Shown in pieces: positions 22,153-33,681 of a stretch of DNA of 64,000 bases. A model generated the notes under the pieces. The model was not told where the DNA came from, searched no databases, and saw only the letters and a list, made by a program, of their open reading frames with translations. Source of the stretch: Polytrichum commune (lineage: Eukaryota > Streptophyta > Polytrichopsida > Polytrichales > Polytrichaceae); assembly GCA_950295325.1 (NCBI GenBank), contig OX485803.1:39013554-39077553 (forward strand), read 5' to 3'. How positions within the stretch are numbered: the first letter of the stretch is position 1; every line of letters starts with the position of its first letter. Position numbers and translations under genes: made by a program.

Positions 22153-25100
22153 CACTTTTAATGAATATAACAAATTTTGGATGAATGAGATTATACGGGA
22201 TGTAACCGATTCTGCAACACATCTAGGAAAATTGTTTCCAACTGCCTAGCTTCCCGTCACTTCGTTGGCCGACTACCATGCTTCTCGTTGCCGGCTCCCA
22301 AGCTTCCTTCGTCCTCGGGCTCTCAGCCCCGGTTCAATGTTGCTCCCGTCCTTGCACCTGGTCTTGTTGTCGATGCGGTGGGAGCCAGAAGGGCTCCACA
22401 CCAATGTTTGGCACCAAAAACTTTCCACCGAGGCAAGGTTTCCACCTCCTCCTCCCATGCTTTCTCCTTTGCCTCTAAATGAGTTTCCTCTCCGTGCTTC
22501 CTAAGACCCCTCGGGCTTTCCCACGTTTTTTCAATTGCTTGGTGGCCAACGGTCTCAAAGAACACCGAGGATCAAAGGGAAATTTTCTTTTCTTTTCCTT
22601 TTCTTTCATCACCTCTTCCTGTAGTCTCTCCCTTTTATTCATCCTAACTTAACCTCGCACATTTCTAACATTCATAGGGTTATTTAAGTTTTAAGTGTTT
22701 CCTCCCCCTCCTCTCATTAACTAGGCATGAGAGCACATTTTTGGGCTCACATGCTAGTTTGAAGAAATCGGGATGAGCTTTTCCTCAGCCTAAACTCTCA
22801 ACATGGGTTGAATTGGGTTCATCCGTTGGATAACAAACATCTCTACCCGTGGTCCATAAAGATTAATTCGCGCCATTGCACTTTCCCCTCAATAACCTTG
22901 GAACTTAAACTTGGGCCTTATCACTTAACATGTGACAAGGTTGGGCCCACAAAAATTGATCAATTGTGTCGGATTGAGGGCTTAGTTGCACATGAATCGA
23001 GCCAATGCTCAGGTTGGCCCCTATGTATTAAGTGGGCCTAAATATATTTGGACAAACAACTTGTCCAAAGATAACCATTGATGTGCACTTATGGGGACAA
23101 AACCATCAAACAATGATAGCAAAAGCAATAAGACAATAAACACAACTTCGGATGTTTGTAAACCATGTTTGCCAACCACCTTATTTGTGTAGTTTTGCGA
23201 TCTAGTGCACATCATATTGGCCGTTGGAATTGTCCAAAATTCATGCATAAATCCAAACATGCTTTAAATCCTAAATCTATGGCTTGCATTATTGCCAAAA
23301 CTAAAAACTAAAATAATAAAAAAGACATCTTAAAAATCAAGGAATAGATTATGGTTTTAGCACGTACCTAATTTGCCGTGGACAATAGTTATGGAAACTT
23401 ACAGGTGATTGTCCTTCACTTGGTCCATGTAAGGACTATGGTGGGACAAACAAATTAAATCAAAGATAAATCAATTAACCCACATGGTTGTTCCTATAAT
23501 TTTTCATGATCCATTCAATTATCAGTTAACCGAGGAAGGATTATGATTCACATCAGGCCACCTTTGGCCCTGATTATATGACATTAGTGGCGCTTAGAAG
23601 ACAATTGATGAGTTGAAATTTCCTAAATGGAAATCCAGTATTTAATGATTTGTTATTAATGGACTCGGGTTGGTTGTAAAGGAGAGATTGCATAATTGCA
23701 TGTATTGCATTCAATGACCCTTATGTTCAACATCTTAATTTCATTTTATCTTATAAATATCACATATAATAATATATACCCTAACAAACATCAACAAATC
23801 TTATTCATAATTCGTTATGACCTATCAATTAACCTAATAATGACACTTAGATCCACTAACTAACACTTGTTTAGCCTTCCCTATGTTGTTTTGTTAAATT
23901 AAAAAACCAACCAAAAACCCTACATACACACTAGGCTTGTATTGTGATGTCAATCGTCCCATTCACTAATTGTTTAAAATAATTCATCACCTCAACGTCA
24001 ATGTTTGCATAAAATACTCAAACGATGCTTTTGAAACTCAAAAAATAGGGATTTCTAAACACAAACTCACTTGCACATCACACCCACATTGCAATGAGGT
24101 CATAGTAATGCTAAGTTTAATATTTGAATGGGTGGTCAAATGATCCTCCCTTTGTGGCATGAGATAAATGTGTTCAATGTATCTTTGTGGAGCAATTCAC
24201 CAAGCTTCTGAACTTGAAAATCGTGAAAACGCCTTATGAGACTAGAAGCACATGGACATGTTACTAGAGTGACAATGATATCGATACTTGTGGAGCAATG
24301 ACTTATGGTTGGATCAAATACATAGAAGGACTCCCAAAAGTAACCACAAAAATGGTAAACAACTCTTTGCATATGCATATGGTATCATTTCAACAAGACC
24401 AATTTTGTATTACAATCGATTGAAGTTTCAAGTTAAGAGACCTCTCTATAAGGAAGGCATTAATACCCACGTATACGCTCCTATGACAAATAAATCCTTT
24501 AACATGCCCCAAATTAAAAACTCCTTGAAACTAGTAGAAAACATTTGATGAGTGGAGGCCTTGCAATCGCATGGTCACAAACATGTACGAATATTCAAGC
24601 ATGTAGAGCATCCTTCGATGTGTCCACATACCTTAGACAATAACAATAATGGTATCAAAGAGACGACATGATCAATATCAAAATTGTAAAGTAAGTGGAC
24701 CTAATGTGGCGATTCATTTTTGACGGAAAACTCATACTTGAGTGGTATGTGGTTAGGCATGGAGCTTAGAACGGACACCCAAGAGATATGCGTCCAAAAG
24801 AAATTGGACTACTTGCTCAGATTTTGTTAGTCATTTAGGCTTAATAATCAATATCATTAGGGGGGCCCTATATAATCATTCAGCAAGAAAGAGATTCTTT
24901 ACTTTGATATAGAATGAAATATTCATATGAACTTTGAAAATGACAAGGAAACTACCATGACAATGATTTGGATTTGCTAATAGTCTCCCATTAGTTGCAT
25001 ATTTCATATCCTACAAGAAGTGGGTGCAGAGCTAAAAGTGATTGCCTACCTCACTATTCACCCATACCTAAGGTATATATATCCCTTATATGGTAATTGT

Positions 25101-25577
25101 TATTGATTAAACAACTATATACGAGTGTTCTTTGGTTAAGTGTAGCTCCAAGAACAAATGTCAAAACAACACATGTTCCAAAAAGGATTGGGTTACATGT
25201 TCAAATATGATATCCATTCTAGACTCAATAGTCAACATAATTGAAGGAACCTATATAACCATTTAATGAGTACGATAATCTTCACCTCATAATGAAGAAA
25301 ATATTCATGTGAACTCCGGAAATCTTGAGGAAAGGAGTTACGGTCTCAATTTGGATTTGCTACACATCTTGTACTAATAGTGTTTCATATTCTAGGAGAA
25401 GTGGGCTAGTCGGAAAATGTAACCCATCTACCTGACCTTAGCGGTCCAACATTTGTTTGGGACGTTTGGGACGTCGTGTGCGACAGCAGCCCTTCATCAC
25501 GAAGACAAGCACTCAGTTGATCTTGTTGTCGTTGTAGTTTTTGTTGTTCGGTTGTTGTTGTTGCGGTGGTGGTGACG
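22153..25577. other. Intergenic repeat-rich DNA
   Basis: No gene is recognisable. Positions 22,265-22,565 hold several overlapping GC-richer short ORFs in all frames, with no recognisable product. A TTTTTGGGCTCACATG motif near 22,738 matches the LTR-like motif at 8042. Two copies of a dispersed repeat family occupy about 24,730-25,060 and 25,110-25,405. Confidence 0.5.
24730..25405 (+). repeat. Two adjacent copies of dispersed repeat family A
   Basis: Both copies have the same order of blocks: GAGTGGTATGTGGTTA-like, CTCAATAGTCAACATAATTG-like, an ATATTCATATGAACT-like block and a TTTCATATCCTACAAGAAGT-like end. Related copies lie near 32,880, 42,540, 54,310, 55,260 (inverted), 56,190 and 61,640. 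Confidence 0.8.
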
Positions 25578-25684
25578 ATGGCGTTGATGGCGATGAAGGA
25601 GGCGTCCCCGTCTCCTTCTGTGCCTCCCTGGCTGCACGCCCAGCTGGAATACCTCCGCTCCCACTCCCCCATCCCTCTCAAGGT

Positions 25685-25721
<37 letters not shown>

Positions 25722-28700
25722 GACACTCTCACACACTTCTTTCTTAATTAGGTTTATGTCGTTAGAACCTGAACCCAACGTGCTCTCCGGCTTCGGTCCT
25801 GCGAAGGGAGTTTTGCCATCAGAAATGGATGCCTTCGGATTTGAAAATTTGGCCAGCAATCATCAGGTTTTGTAAGATTCAGCCTGCAGTGATAGCCCAC
25901 AATAAACTCATGCGAGCACTTGGCTTTTGGGGAAAATCCTCCGATGTGTCTCTCAGGCACCAGTGTTTGTGGGCGTGGTCGAATTGGATAGGCTGCAGGA
26001 TAGGCTGTTGTGGTGTGAACCCAATTCGAATGCTTACTGGGAATTGAGTGGTGAATCGGGTCAAATTTGAGCACTTTCCACTAGAACAGGATGTTTCTCT
26101 CGTTTCAGAAACTTCCTTTTTTATGTATCAGTAATTTTTGAGTTCCAGAAAAATGAGCCTAAGATGGATCCCTTTGGTTTTCGCACAGGATATGAACTTC
26201 TGCCACTTCTGTGAATTTTACTGCTCGATCAGCCATTGTTGCAATTCATACATTTCAGAAGGCTGTGTCAATTTTGATTTCCAATTTTGGGGGTTTAGAT
26301 TTTAAATTGGGGTTTATCTTCTAACTCATTCTCATGTAGAAGCGCATGTATGATCCCAATCTTGAATGTGAGCGAGGGATGTCTGCAGGTTGTCAATTTG
26401 AATGCTAACTGGAAATTGAGTGATGGATTGGGTCCATTCTTAACAAATTCCACTATAACAGTATGTCCTCTTATTTCAGAAACTTCCATTTCTCAGAAAT
26501 GAGCCTAAGAGATCAGCCTTTGGTCACAGAATATCAACTTTTGCCACTTCTGTGAATTTGACTGCTCAATCAGCTATTGTTGCAATTCAGACATTTCAGG
26601 AGACTATGTCAATTTTAATTCCAAATTTAGGGTTTACATTTTGACTCCGTTCTTATGTAGAAGTTCATGTAAAATTCCAATATTGTATGTGAACGAGGCT
26701 ACCAGGCATGTCTGCAGGTCGACAATCTGTGTTCTGGTACGAGCGATGGCCTTGTCTTGGATCGGTTTTCTCTGTTTGTTCCCTGCTGCCTATCCTATGT
26801 CAAATGTAAGTGCCTTCTTTCTCATTGTTCTCGCCACCTTAATTTAGTAACAATGTTTTTGCAATGAGCAACATGGAGGCATCTCTCTCTCTCTCTCTCT
26901 GTGTAAGTCTGTCTGGGCCTGCACAAGAATTTGCCGGATTGTATTTGAAGATCACTCAAAACTTGCATAAGGAGACTGTTGAAGGATCGAAGTCATGGTT
27001 GTTTGTGTGATGCTTTATGTGCCATCCAGTCTTCGACCTGTATTAAGTTGCTAGGAAGCCATGTTTTAAGAACAACTATCGCTATAAGTTGGGGTTATGT
27101 TAGAATGGAAGTAAGGGGCTTGTGACAGCTGGCTAAATTGATTGAATTCAAGGTTTTAGGGTTGAAAGAAAAGCTGTTCTGTATCTGATGGGCTTTGCAC
27201 ACCAGGGGAAGTTCTATATAATGGGTATGACTTATCAGTGGCTCCAGACATTATTTTTGGTGCTGATGATGAGACCTTTCAACCACTAATGGACAAGTCT
27301 GACCTTTCACCGTGCCGGTACTTACACGACTGGACAGTTTCTGAGCCTGCCAGGCTCTTGAAGCTCATTTTATTGATAAGGTGAGGATATTGTCTTCCGC
27401 TAAACGAAGTCTAAATTCTTCACTTCTGAGATTATCTTCTATCTCCTTGGTATTGGCTGTTTAAATCATGAATTGCTGCAAAGTCCCCATTCATGTAACT
27501 GCAATGAAGATATATTGAAGTCTATTTCTCCATGGATGTCTTTAATTAAGGTTCTTTCAATGATCATTTGCTTCTGAGATGTAATAAATGTCTGCTGGTT
27601 CTTAAGCTTGTAAGAGTCTCATTTTGGAGAAACTATGTATGTACATATAAATTCACGGTATTCTTTTACAGTTGGAGGTTTTGTTGTTCAAGTGGTGGCT
27701 CGATTGCTAGGATTGACCTAATGACTGGGTGTGGGGAAATTTGTTATAGGGCTTTGTATCTGCAGTACCAGCGTCAGAAAGTGGAGGAAGTGAGTGATGA
27801 ACGTGTTCGATTTGAGATGAGCACAATGGGTGGGATTCATGTATGCACAAACTGTAGGCTCTTCGTTATCATTTTATCAATGAGCAAGGGTTTACTTCAA
27901 GAACAAGAATGCTTGTTTTTGTCTATCCAGGTCAATGTTTGAGATCTTGACAAGGCTAAAAAGCTGTTACCTGAATAGGCCTCATTGTGCTATGTTTGCA
28001 TGTTTCCTGTATATCAATTACAAACCAACAACTCTTTAGTCCTGAAGATGTGTAGTGCCTATGTGTAATTCATTAGTGACCTGACTGTTCCTAGCTTAGC
28101 TTTCAAAATGTAGAGACATCTTGGCAGAGGTTCTGTGTAGTTATCATTTCAGTATAATTGTGTCAGGGAGTCCAATATTTGTCAGAGTGCACTTGTTCAT
28201 TTTTGTAATTTGGATACACTGCAAGGATCTGGCTAACTTTGTACTGCAGGGCCTGGAGATGTGTGTCACCAGTATATCTGATTGGGTAAGTTTCCAAAAT
28301 GTTAGTCTTTGAAGTTTTGTGTTATATTTTTGCACAATTCCAGTAATCTCTGATTATTTATATTTCTCTGTCAACAATTGGAGTGAACAATGCAATTCGG
28401 AATATAAACAAATCATGTATACATTATACCACAGAACGGCAGACCTAATTGTGTTTGTCTATTTAACTTGGATAGTTACTTGTGATCTCTGAAGTAGTAT
28501 GCATAGGCCATCATTGCTCATGCTTGACAGAGTTGATTGTCCCAGATTTAAATCAATGTGATACTTCTAACCCACTCCTATTATGATTGGTAGAGATGTC
28601 TATCATTTAATAGCAGAACATAGCTTATAAAAACAGACCTGATTTTGGTGACATGCCAAACAGGCAGAGGAAGTCAACTTTGCTGTGCCCTTAGTGCTGG

Positions 28701-30867
28701 AGGTGGAAACAAGTGAATCTGGTGCCTCACAACAACATTCCTCCACTCTTTGGAATGACATCTCACTACAAGTAAGATATTAGTCATGCCTTACCTGATG
28801 TTCAATCCAAAAGAAGAGGTTACTGAGTTTGAACTTCCACCCTTATTGCCAGATTACTAAACTAAATGATTCCTTTAATATGGACCCCTTGAAGCACTGT
28901 TGCCAGTGGTTGGCAGTCACTATGGCGTCAGTTGGCCATCAATGTGGCTTCAATTGTTTTCATCTTTTACAAGACACTCAAATTCATGTTGAGATTCTTT
29001 TTTAAATTATTGTGGACCACTTATTAGTCCCACACTAAATGTATAATACAATGTAGAAGTTTTTGTCAAATCTGCTTCCTGATAAATGGGAGAGATATAC
29101 TGTGCAGAGTGTGTTACTTCATTAAGAGGGTCTAATAAGTTTATGACCAGTATGTTTATGACCTTGAAGATTGTACAAATCTCTGGAGTGGATTTCTTAG
29201 ACTAGAGTTTTTTGGTTTCACTTTCAGATTATAGATCATGCTTGGAGCATGAAGATGAGATTGGTAAATTGCAGAGAGTATTGATCGTATTTCTTGATAT
29301 TGATACAGGTAAAGTTCCCAGTGCAAAGAGGTCAATCAAGTGGAGCTACTCCTCAGCTGAAGCTGGTTGCACCTGAAGGCATGAAAGAAGTGTTTGATGT
29401 TGAGGAGGTCAAGCTCCCTGAATGGCCAGAACATATGTAAGTGAGTCATCCGGTAACCTGCTTAACGCCCCATCTAATATCAAGACACTATGTAGACAAC
29501 CATATCTTCACGAGGTGGTAGGTTTGTGGTCATTAATCATATTATTATTATGACAATTAAAGCAATCATTGTTGTACAGGTGTTTAATTGAGTACATCCC
29601 AACATTGCAACTTACTCTTCAGCAGCAGGTTTGTCAGTTTCTTTTTTTGCCCATGTACATTTTATTGGTGATGTGGGTGGTGTCCGATGCTCTGTCAGTG
29701 CCGATACAAATAGATGACCCCATAATTGAAGTATTTGGTATAGTTGATACGGATGAGCAATGCTTTGAGTTGACCAGTTGTGACCTTTATGTGGCAGGTA
29801 CGAGATGCACGTGCATCAATTGGGCTTCGGAGAAGTTTTATGGAGGCTTTGTTTCCCTTCTTTGGACGACCTCTTGAGGCTGATTCGGTATGTAACCACA
29901 TGAACCCAGGAACAAAGGCTGAAAGATGTCAGCCACATTAAAAGTGCATACTCAATGTTTGGACAAAATTAGTGATTCAGTGTTCTAGGTATGCTCAGTT
30001 GTAACAAAGTGGACTGTGGTGGTTTCTGCAGACATACTATCGAAGGATCTCCTTAGTAGCTTCATCTGGAGTCTTCACTTTTTTGGTAAGTTTGACGCCA
30101 CTTTTTAAGCACGCAGAAACGTGTATTGGTAGATTTTATGATCCAGGTGTTCAATTTTGTTAAATGACCATTAGCAAGTTCATCCTCACAAACTTGTCTT
30201 AGCTCGTGTAACGCCCTTTATTCTCAATGGAATCCATGCTTCATATGTTGCTTATGTTCAGCACAATATTTGCAGAAATCTATGGCTAGTCCTGCTATTC
30301 TTATCCCCTCTACCAATTTTGAACTATCTGGTACCTTGTCTATGTATCACCTTCGGTCCTGATATGAAATCTGAAATTTATTGAGATTCTCTTCCAGATT
30401 CATTTTGCTTTGCCCATCCAATTTCCAAAGATGCAGCCGATTCTTATATTCCAAAGCTCTCAGGTACTTTTCAATATACTAAAATCCAATGATAGAATGA
30501 TTTAGAGCTAAGGCAAATTGAAGGATCCAAGTTGTTGTGAATGGATTCTAAATTGTCCAATGAAGATGTGCCTGTTCAAATATATATTGAGGATGGATGA
30601 CACTTGGCTTTGCAGCATTTTGATGCAAGAGGAAAGCCTCTAGTCTCACGTTCTTACCAGGATTACCCCTGGAGTCCACGGTGGGAGACATCTCAAATGG
30701 CACAACGAATAGCGTACGTTCACTTCACTCTCCCGTTTTGCATACTTGCATGCTGCTATGGTGCCTTGACATATCACAGTGTTTTCAAGATCTAACTCGA
30801 TGATGTGATTTCTGGGTGCAGTGAATTCGTGGCAGTGGAGTGCATTGCTTTCAAAAAGAAGCTGTAA
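25578..30867 (+). CDS. BRE: BRE/BRCC45-like protein (BRISC and BRCA1-A complex member 2)
   Basis: Thirteen exons: 25578-25682, 26718-26805, 27206-27380, 27750-27840, 28250-28285, 28664-28771, 29309-29436, 29580-29628, 29798-29887, 30032-30085, 30398-30463, 30616-30713 and 30822-30867. They sum to 1134 bp (377 aa), close to the 383 aa of the animal protein, and all phases agree. Recognisable segments are DRFSLFVPCCLSYVKWEV and APDIIFGADDE (N-terminal UEV-like fold), YQRQKVEEVSDERVRFE, and near the C-terminus FALPIQFPKMQPILIFQSSQ with QDYPWSPRWETSQMAQR, the hallmark YPxSPRW region. In animals and plants BRE is the scaffold partner of the K63-specific deubiquitinase BRCC36 in DNA-repair and signalling complexes; the role here is by family. 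Intron 1 (1035 bp) starts with a CT/CA microsatellite and carries a tandem duplication. Start ATG 25,578 was chosen as the first in-frame ATG. Confidence 0.85.
25684..25740. repeat. CT/CA microsatellite at the start of BRE intron 1
   Basis: A (CT)n run passes into (CA)n directly after the exon 1 donor site (AAG/GTTCTC). It keeps shadow frames open but is intronic. Confidence 0.9.
26022..26717 (+). repeat. Tandem duplication in BRE intron 1 including the splice acceptor
   Basis: Segment about 26,027-26,388 recurs at about 26,400-26,717. Both contain a GAATTGAGTG block, CCACTTCTGTGAATTT, a GTTGCAATTCA block and a terminal GTCTGCAGGT. The second copy's AG (26,717) is the true exon 2 acceptor; the first copy's AG (26,388) is followed by GTTGTCAATTTG, a diverged version of the exon start GTCGACAATCTG. 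Confidence 0.85.
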
Positions 30868-33681
30868 TGATCTCCTAATCCAGCAACGTTACGCTTAGTG
30901 TTTCTTAGATTGACTTCGCCATTTGCAGAGGGTTGTAGAGAAGAGCTCCCTACAGGTGGACTTAGTTACTGTATATTCTGTAGGCTTTCTCAGGCAACTA
31001 GAATTGATAAGGGGTATGCTCTAAGAGGTTCTCACAAAAGGTCACACTAATCAACCTTGGAAAGCCTTCTAGTTACTGATTCAATGAATGGTACAAAAGT
31101 GGTGCTTGATGCTGCTAAGGTCAGATAGTTTACCCATTGTGACTCTGCTGTTGGATTTTGTCATAGCAATAACTGGAATCTGGTTGTATACATGGTAAAG
31201 GACATTACTTCTCTGCTTGTCATCTTGGGGATGTATTTGTTGACCATGTGGAGTAGGTTGCATCATGTGGTGGGAGTAGCTATCGGGTGAAAGTCCACTG
31301 AATTTTGTCACAAAGTTTTCTCAGGCTCGTAATGAAACTCAGTATCAGCTGTTCTTAAATATAAAAACAGTTGGGATGGCTCATTTTGGATCCATGAGTC
31401 AAGTATTTACCTTTTTTTTTACCTCAACCAATATTTGGTTGTTGATAAACCCATGCATTCATGCTGAGCAAGCAAGGAAGAATTTGTTGATGGATAGGTT
31501 GGTGTGCTTCATTCCTTTTCATAGACTTCATTTCTTTGAACTCCCAAGTATGGTGAACCCAGGCGTAACTTACCGTCTCTAAAAGCCTTTGATTGGATAT
31601 CAAAGATCTGCACTTGCATATTCTGACCAAAACAACCTCATAGACAAGCTCCAGATAGAAACGTGTCTAACTAACACATCTTGTGAGCAACCGTTGATGT
31701 GTGGAAATTATCCAACACCTCCTATACTCCTAGGTGAAACTTTGAAAGAGAAACTGTTGGATAGGGTTTATCAACTGTCAGTAGATGGACAGTAAAATGA
31801 CTAACGTCTATTGAATTCAATGAACCTTTGATTCCAAAATAGAGTTTTTCATAAAGTTGTTCATAGGCAAACCGACTCTCAAGCTTCTCACCCATCTTGA
31901 GAAGGCCTCTATTTATGTTACAGATCTCCAGTGGGTTGACATGAGGAGCTTCAGTATCCATTGAGTCATTTGGTATACTTCTGCTTCCAATAGTGGATGC
32001 CCCTTAATAATATCTTTAAAAAAATTGTATCTACAACAAGGTCAGTGCAAAGTTTCAAAGCTGTGAAGCTGGGAGTTTCAAAGCCGAGAACTGAGCGGAA
32101 ACTCGACATCTTTCTTGATCTAGAAGTGCTCCAGTTCAAATACTAGTGTTTTCAATCCCAATGAATTACATGTTGACATCTCTTGATTTTTCTTTATTAT
32201 CCTGAAACTCAAATGGGTTATTAGATTCCTGCGAGTGGTGATCTATGAGTTCAGATCTGAGTTCCCTCTTCGAAGCTCACAGCGTCTCAGATCACATATC
32301 TTCAGAAGTCACACTTTTGAACTTCACAGCTTTGAAGCTGACAACTTCAAAACTCACAATTGGGTTGTTAGATTCCTTCAAGTGGAGTGATCTCTGAGTT
32401 TAGATCCGAGTTCCCTTTTCAAAGCTCACAGCTTCCCATATCTCACAACTTCAGAATTCACACTTTCGAAACTCACACATGGGTTGTTAGATTCAAATCT
32501 TCCGGATCTGCTCTGCAGCTATTCCGGCCAAGTAGCATATTTTTCATCGAATTCACCTCAAAGAGGTAGGCCAAACCAAAAACCAAGAGACCACGACAAT
32601 TCAAAGTTTGTCATCCCTTGATTTTCTATGACTTATTGTTTAGAAGAACCCACATGAATAGAATGATGATGAATTAGCATTGAGTTGAGAACCCAACCTC
32701 ACATGTCTCAAATCACACTTGAAGCCCCATGTTTTTACACACAAAACTTTATTTCAATATTCCATGGTACATCTTTCAGATGAGTTTCAAGGGCCCTCAT
32801 CACAATTTCATGGTCCTAGCCCTTGACCATAGTATAAGGGAGACAACCTTTAGTCGGTTACTTCTCTTAATCAAACACCTATATTTGAGTGGTACGTGGT
32901 TTGGTGTGGCTCCAAGAACAAATACCAAGAAAACATGTGTTTTGAAAAGTTTCAACTATGTGCTCGAGATATGATAACCATTCTAGACTTAATAATCAAC
33001 ATAATTGGGGGAATGTATTTGATCATTTAAGAGTACGAGAATATTCACTTTATCAATGATTAAGACATGCATACATTCATATGAGCTCCAAAACTTACAA
33101 AGAAAGTTGCTTTGGACTTGATTTAGATTCACTAACCATCTTGTACTAATCAGGTGTTTCGTATCCAAGGAGAAATGGCTAGAGAAAGTAACCATTTAAG
33201 GCCCATCTAGCTTGGTAAAGTGGCGATGTAAATCTTGAATTGGGGGTTTAAGGCTGAGTGGTCCCTACATATCCTCTCTGCTCCTCACCACTCCTCGTAT
33301 TAGTTTCTCCCACATGCATCCTTGCCTTTGGTGGCATTGCTGTTCTTGTTGAACCCAAAGGTATCACATCGCATGTGCCAATTCAAATGCCGTCTCCACA
33401 GATTGTGTAGCGGAAGCTGCCACGATTTCACATCCTTCCATCATCGCAACACATTGAATTGTTGGAATTGAAGGCTTAATTATAGTCTCAATCAACGCAG
33501 ATAGAAATTCGGTTGCTCTGGGACTCTTTTGTCATCCACTTCACCTGAAATCTCCTAAACTCTCAGCAAGAAAGAGAGAATTCAAGGATTTTATTTTTAT
33601 TTATTTTATTTTTGGTTTGCAGCGTCACCTTCTTCTGATTGAAGCTTGTCGATGGTGCGGTGAGGTTATTGTGAATCGAGG
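30868..33681. other. Intergenic region between BRE and the reductase
   Basis: No gene is recognisable beyond the BRE 3' flank. It contains a short tandem repeat at 32,213-32,495 and a family A repeat copy at about 32,880-33,195. Confidence 0.5.
32213..32495. repeat. Tandem repeat of about 120-150 bp, two copies plus a partial
   Basis: GGGTT(A/G)TTAGATTC begins at about 32,216, 32,364 and 32,482. Intervening blocks (GAGTTC/TTCAAAGCTCACAG and CACAACTTCAGA-like) repeat in the same order. Confidence 0.75.

Noticed and set aside
25406-25747. ORFs with Glu-Arg or Leu-Ser repeats near the BRE start
   Set aside because: They are translations of the CT/CA microsatellite and shadows of exon 1.
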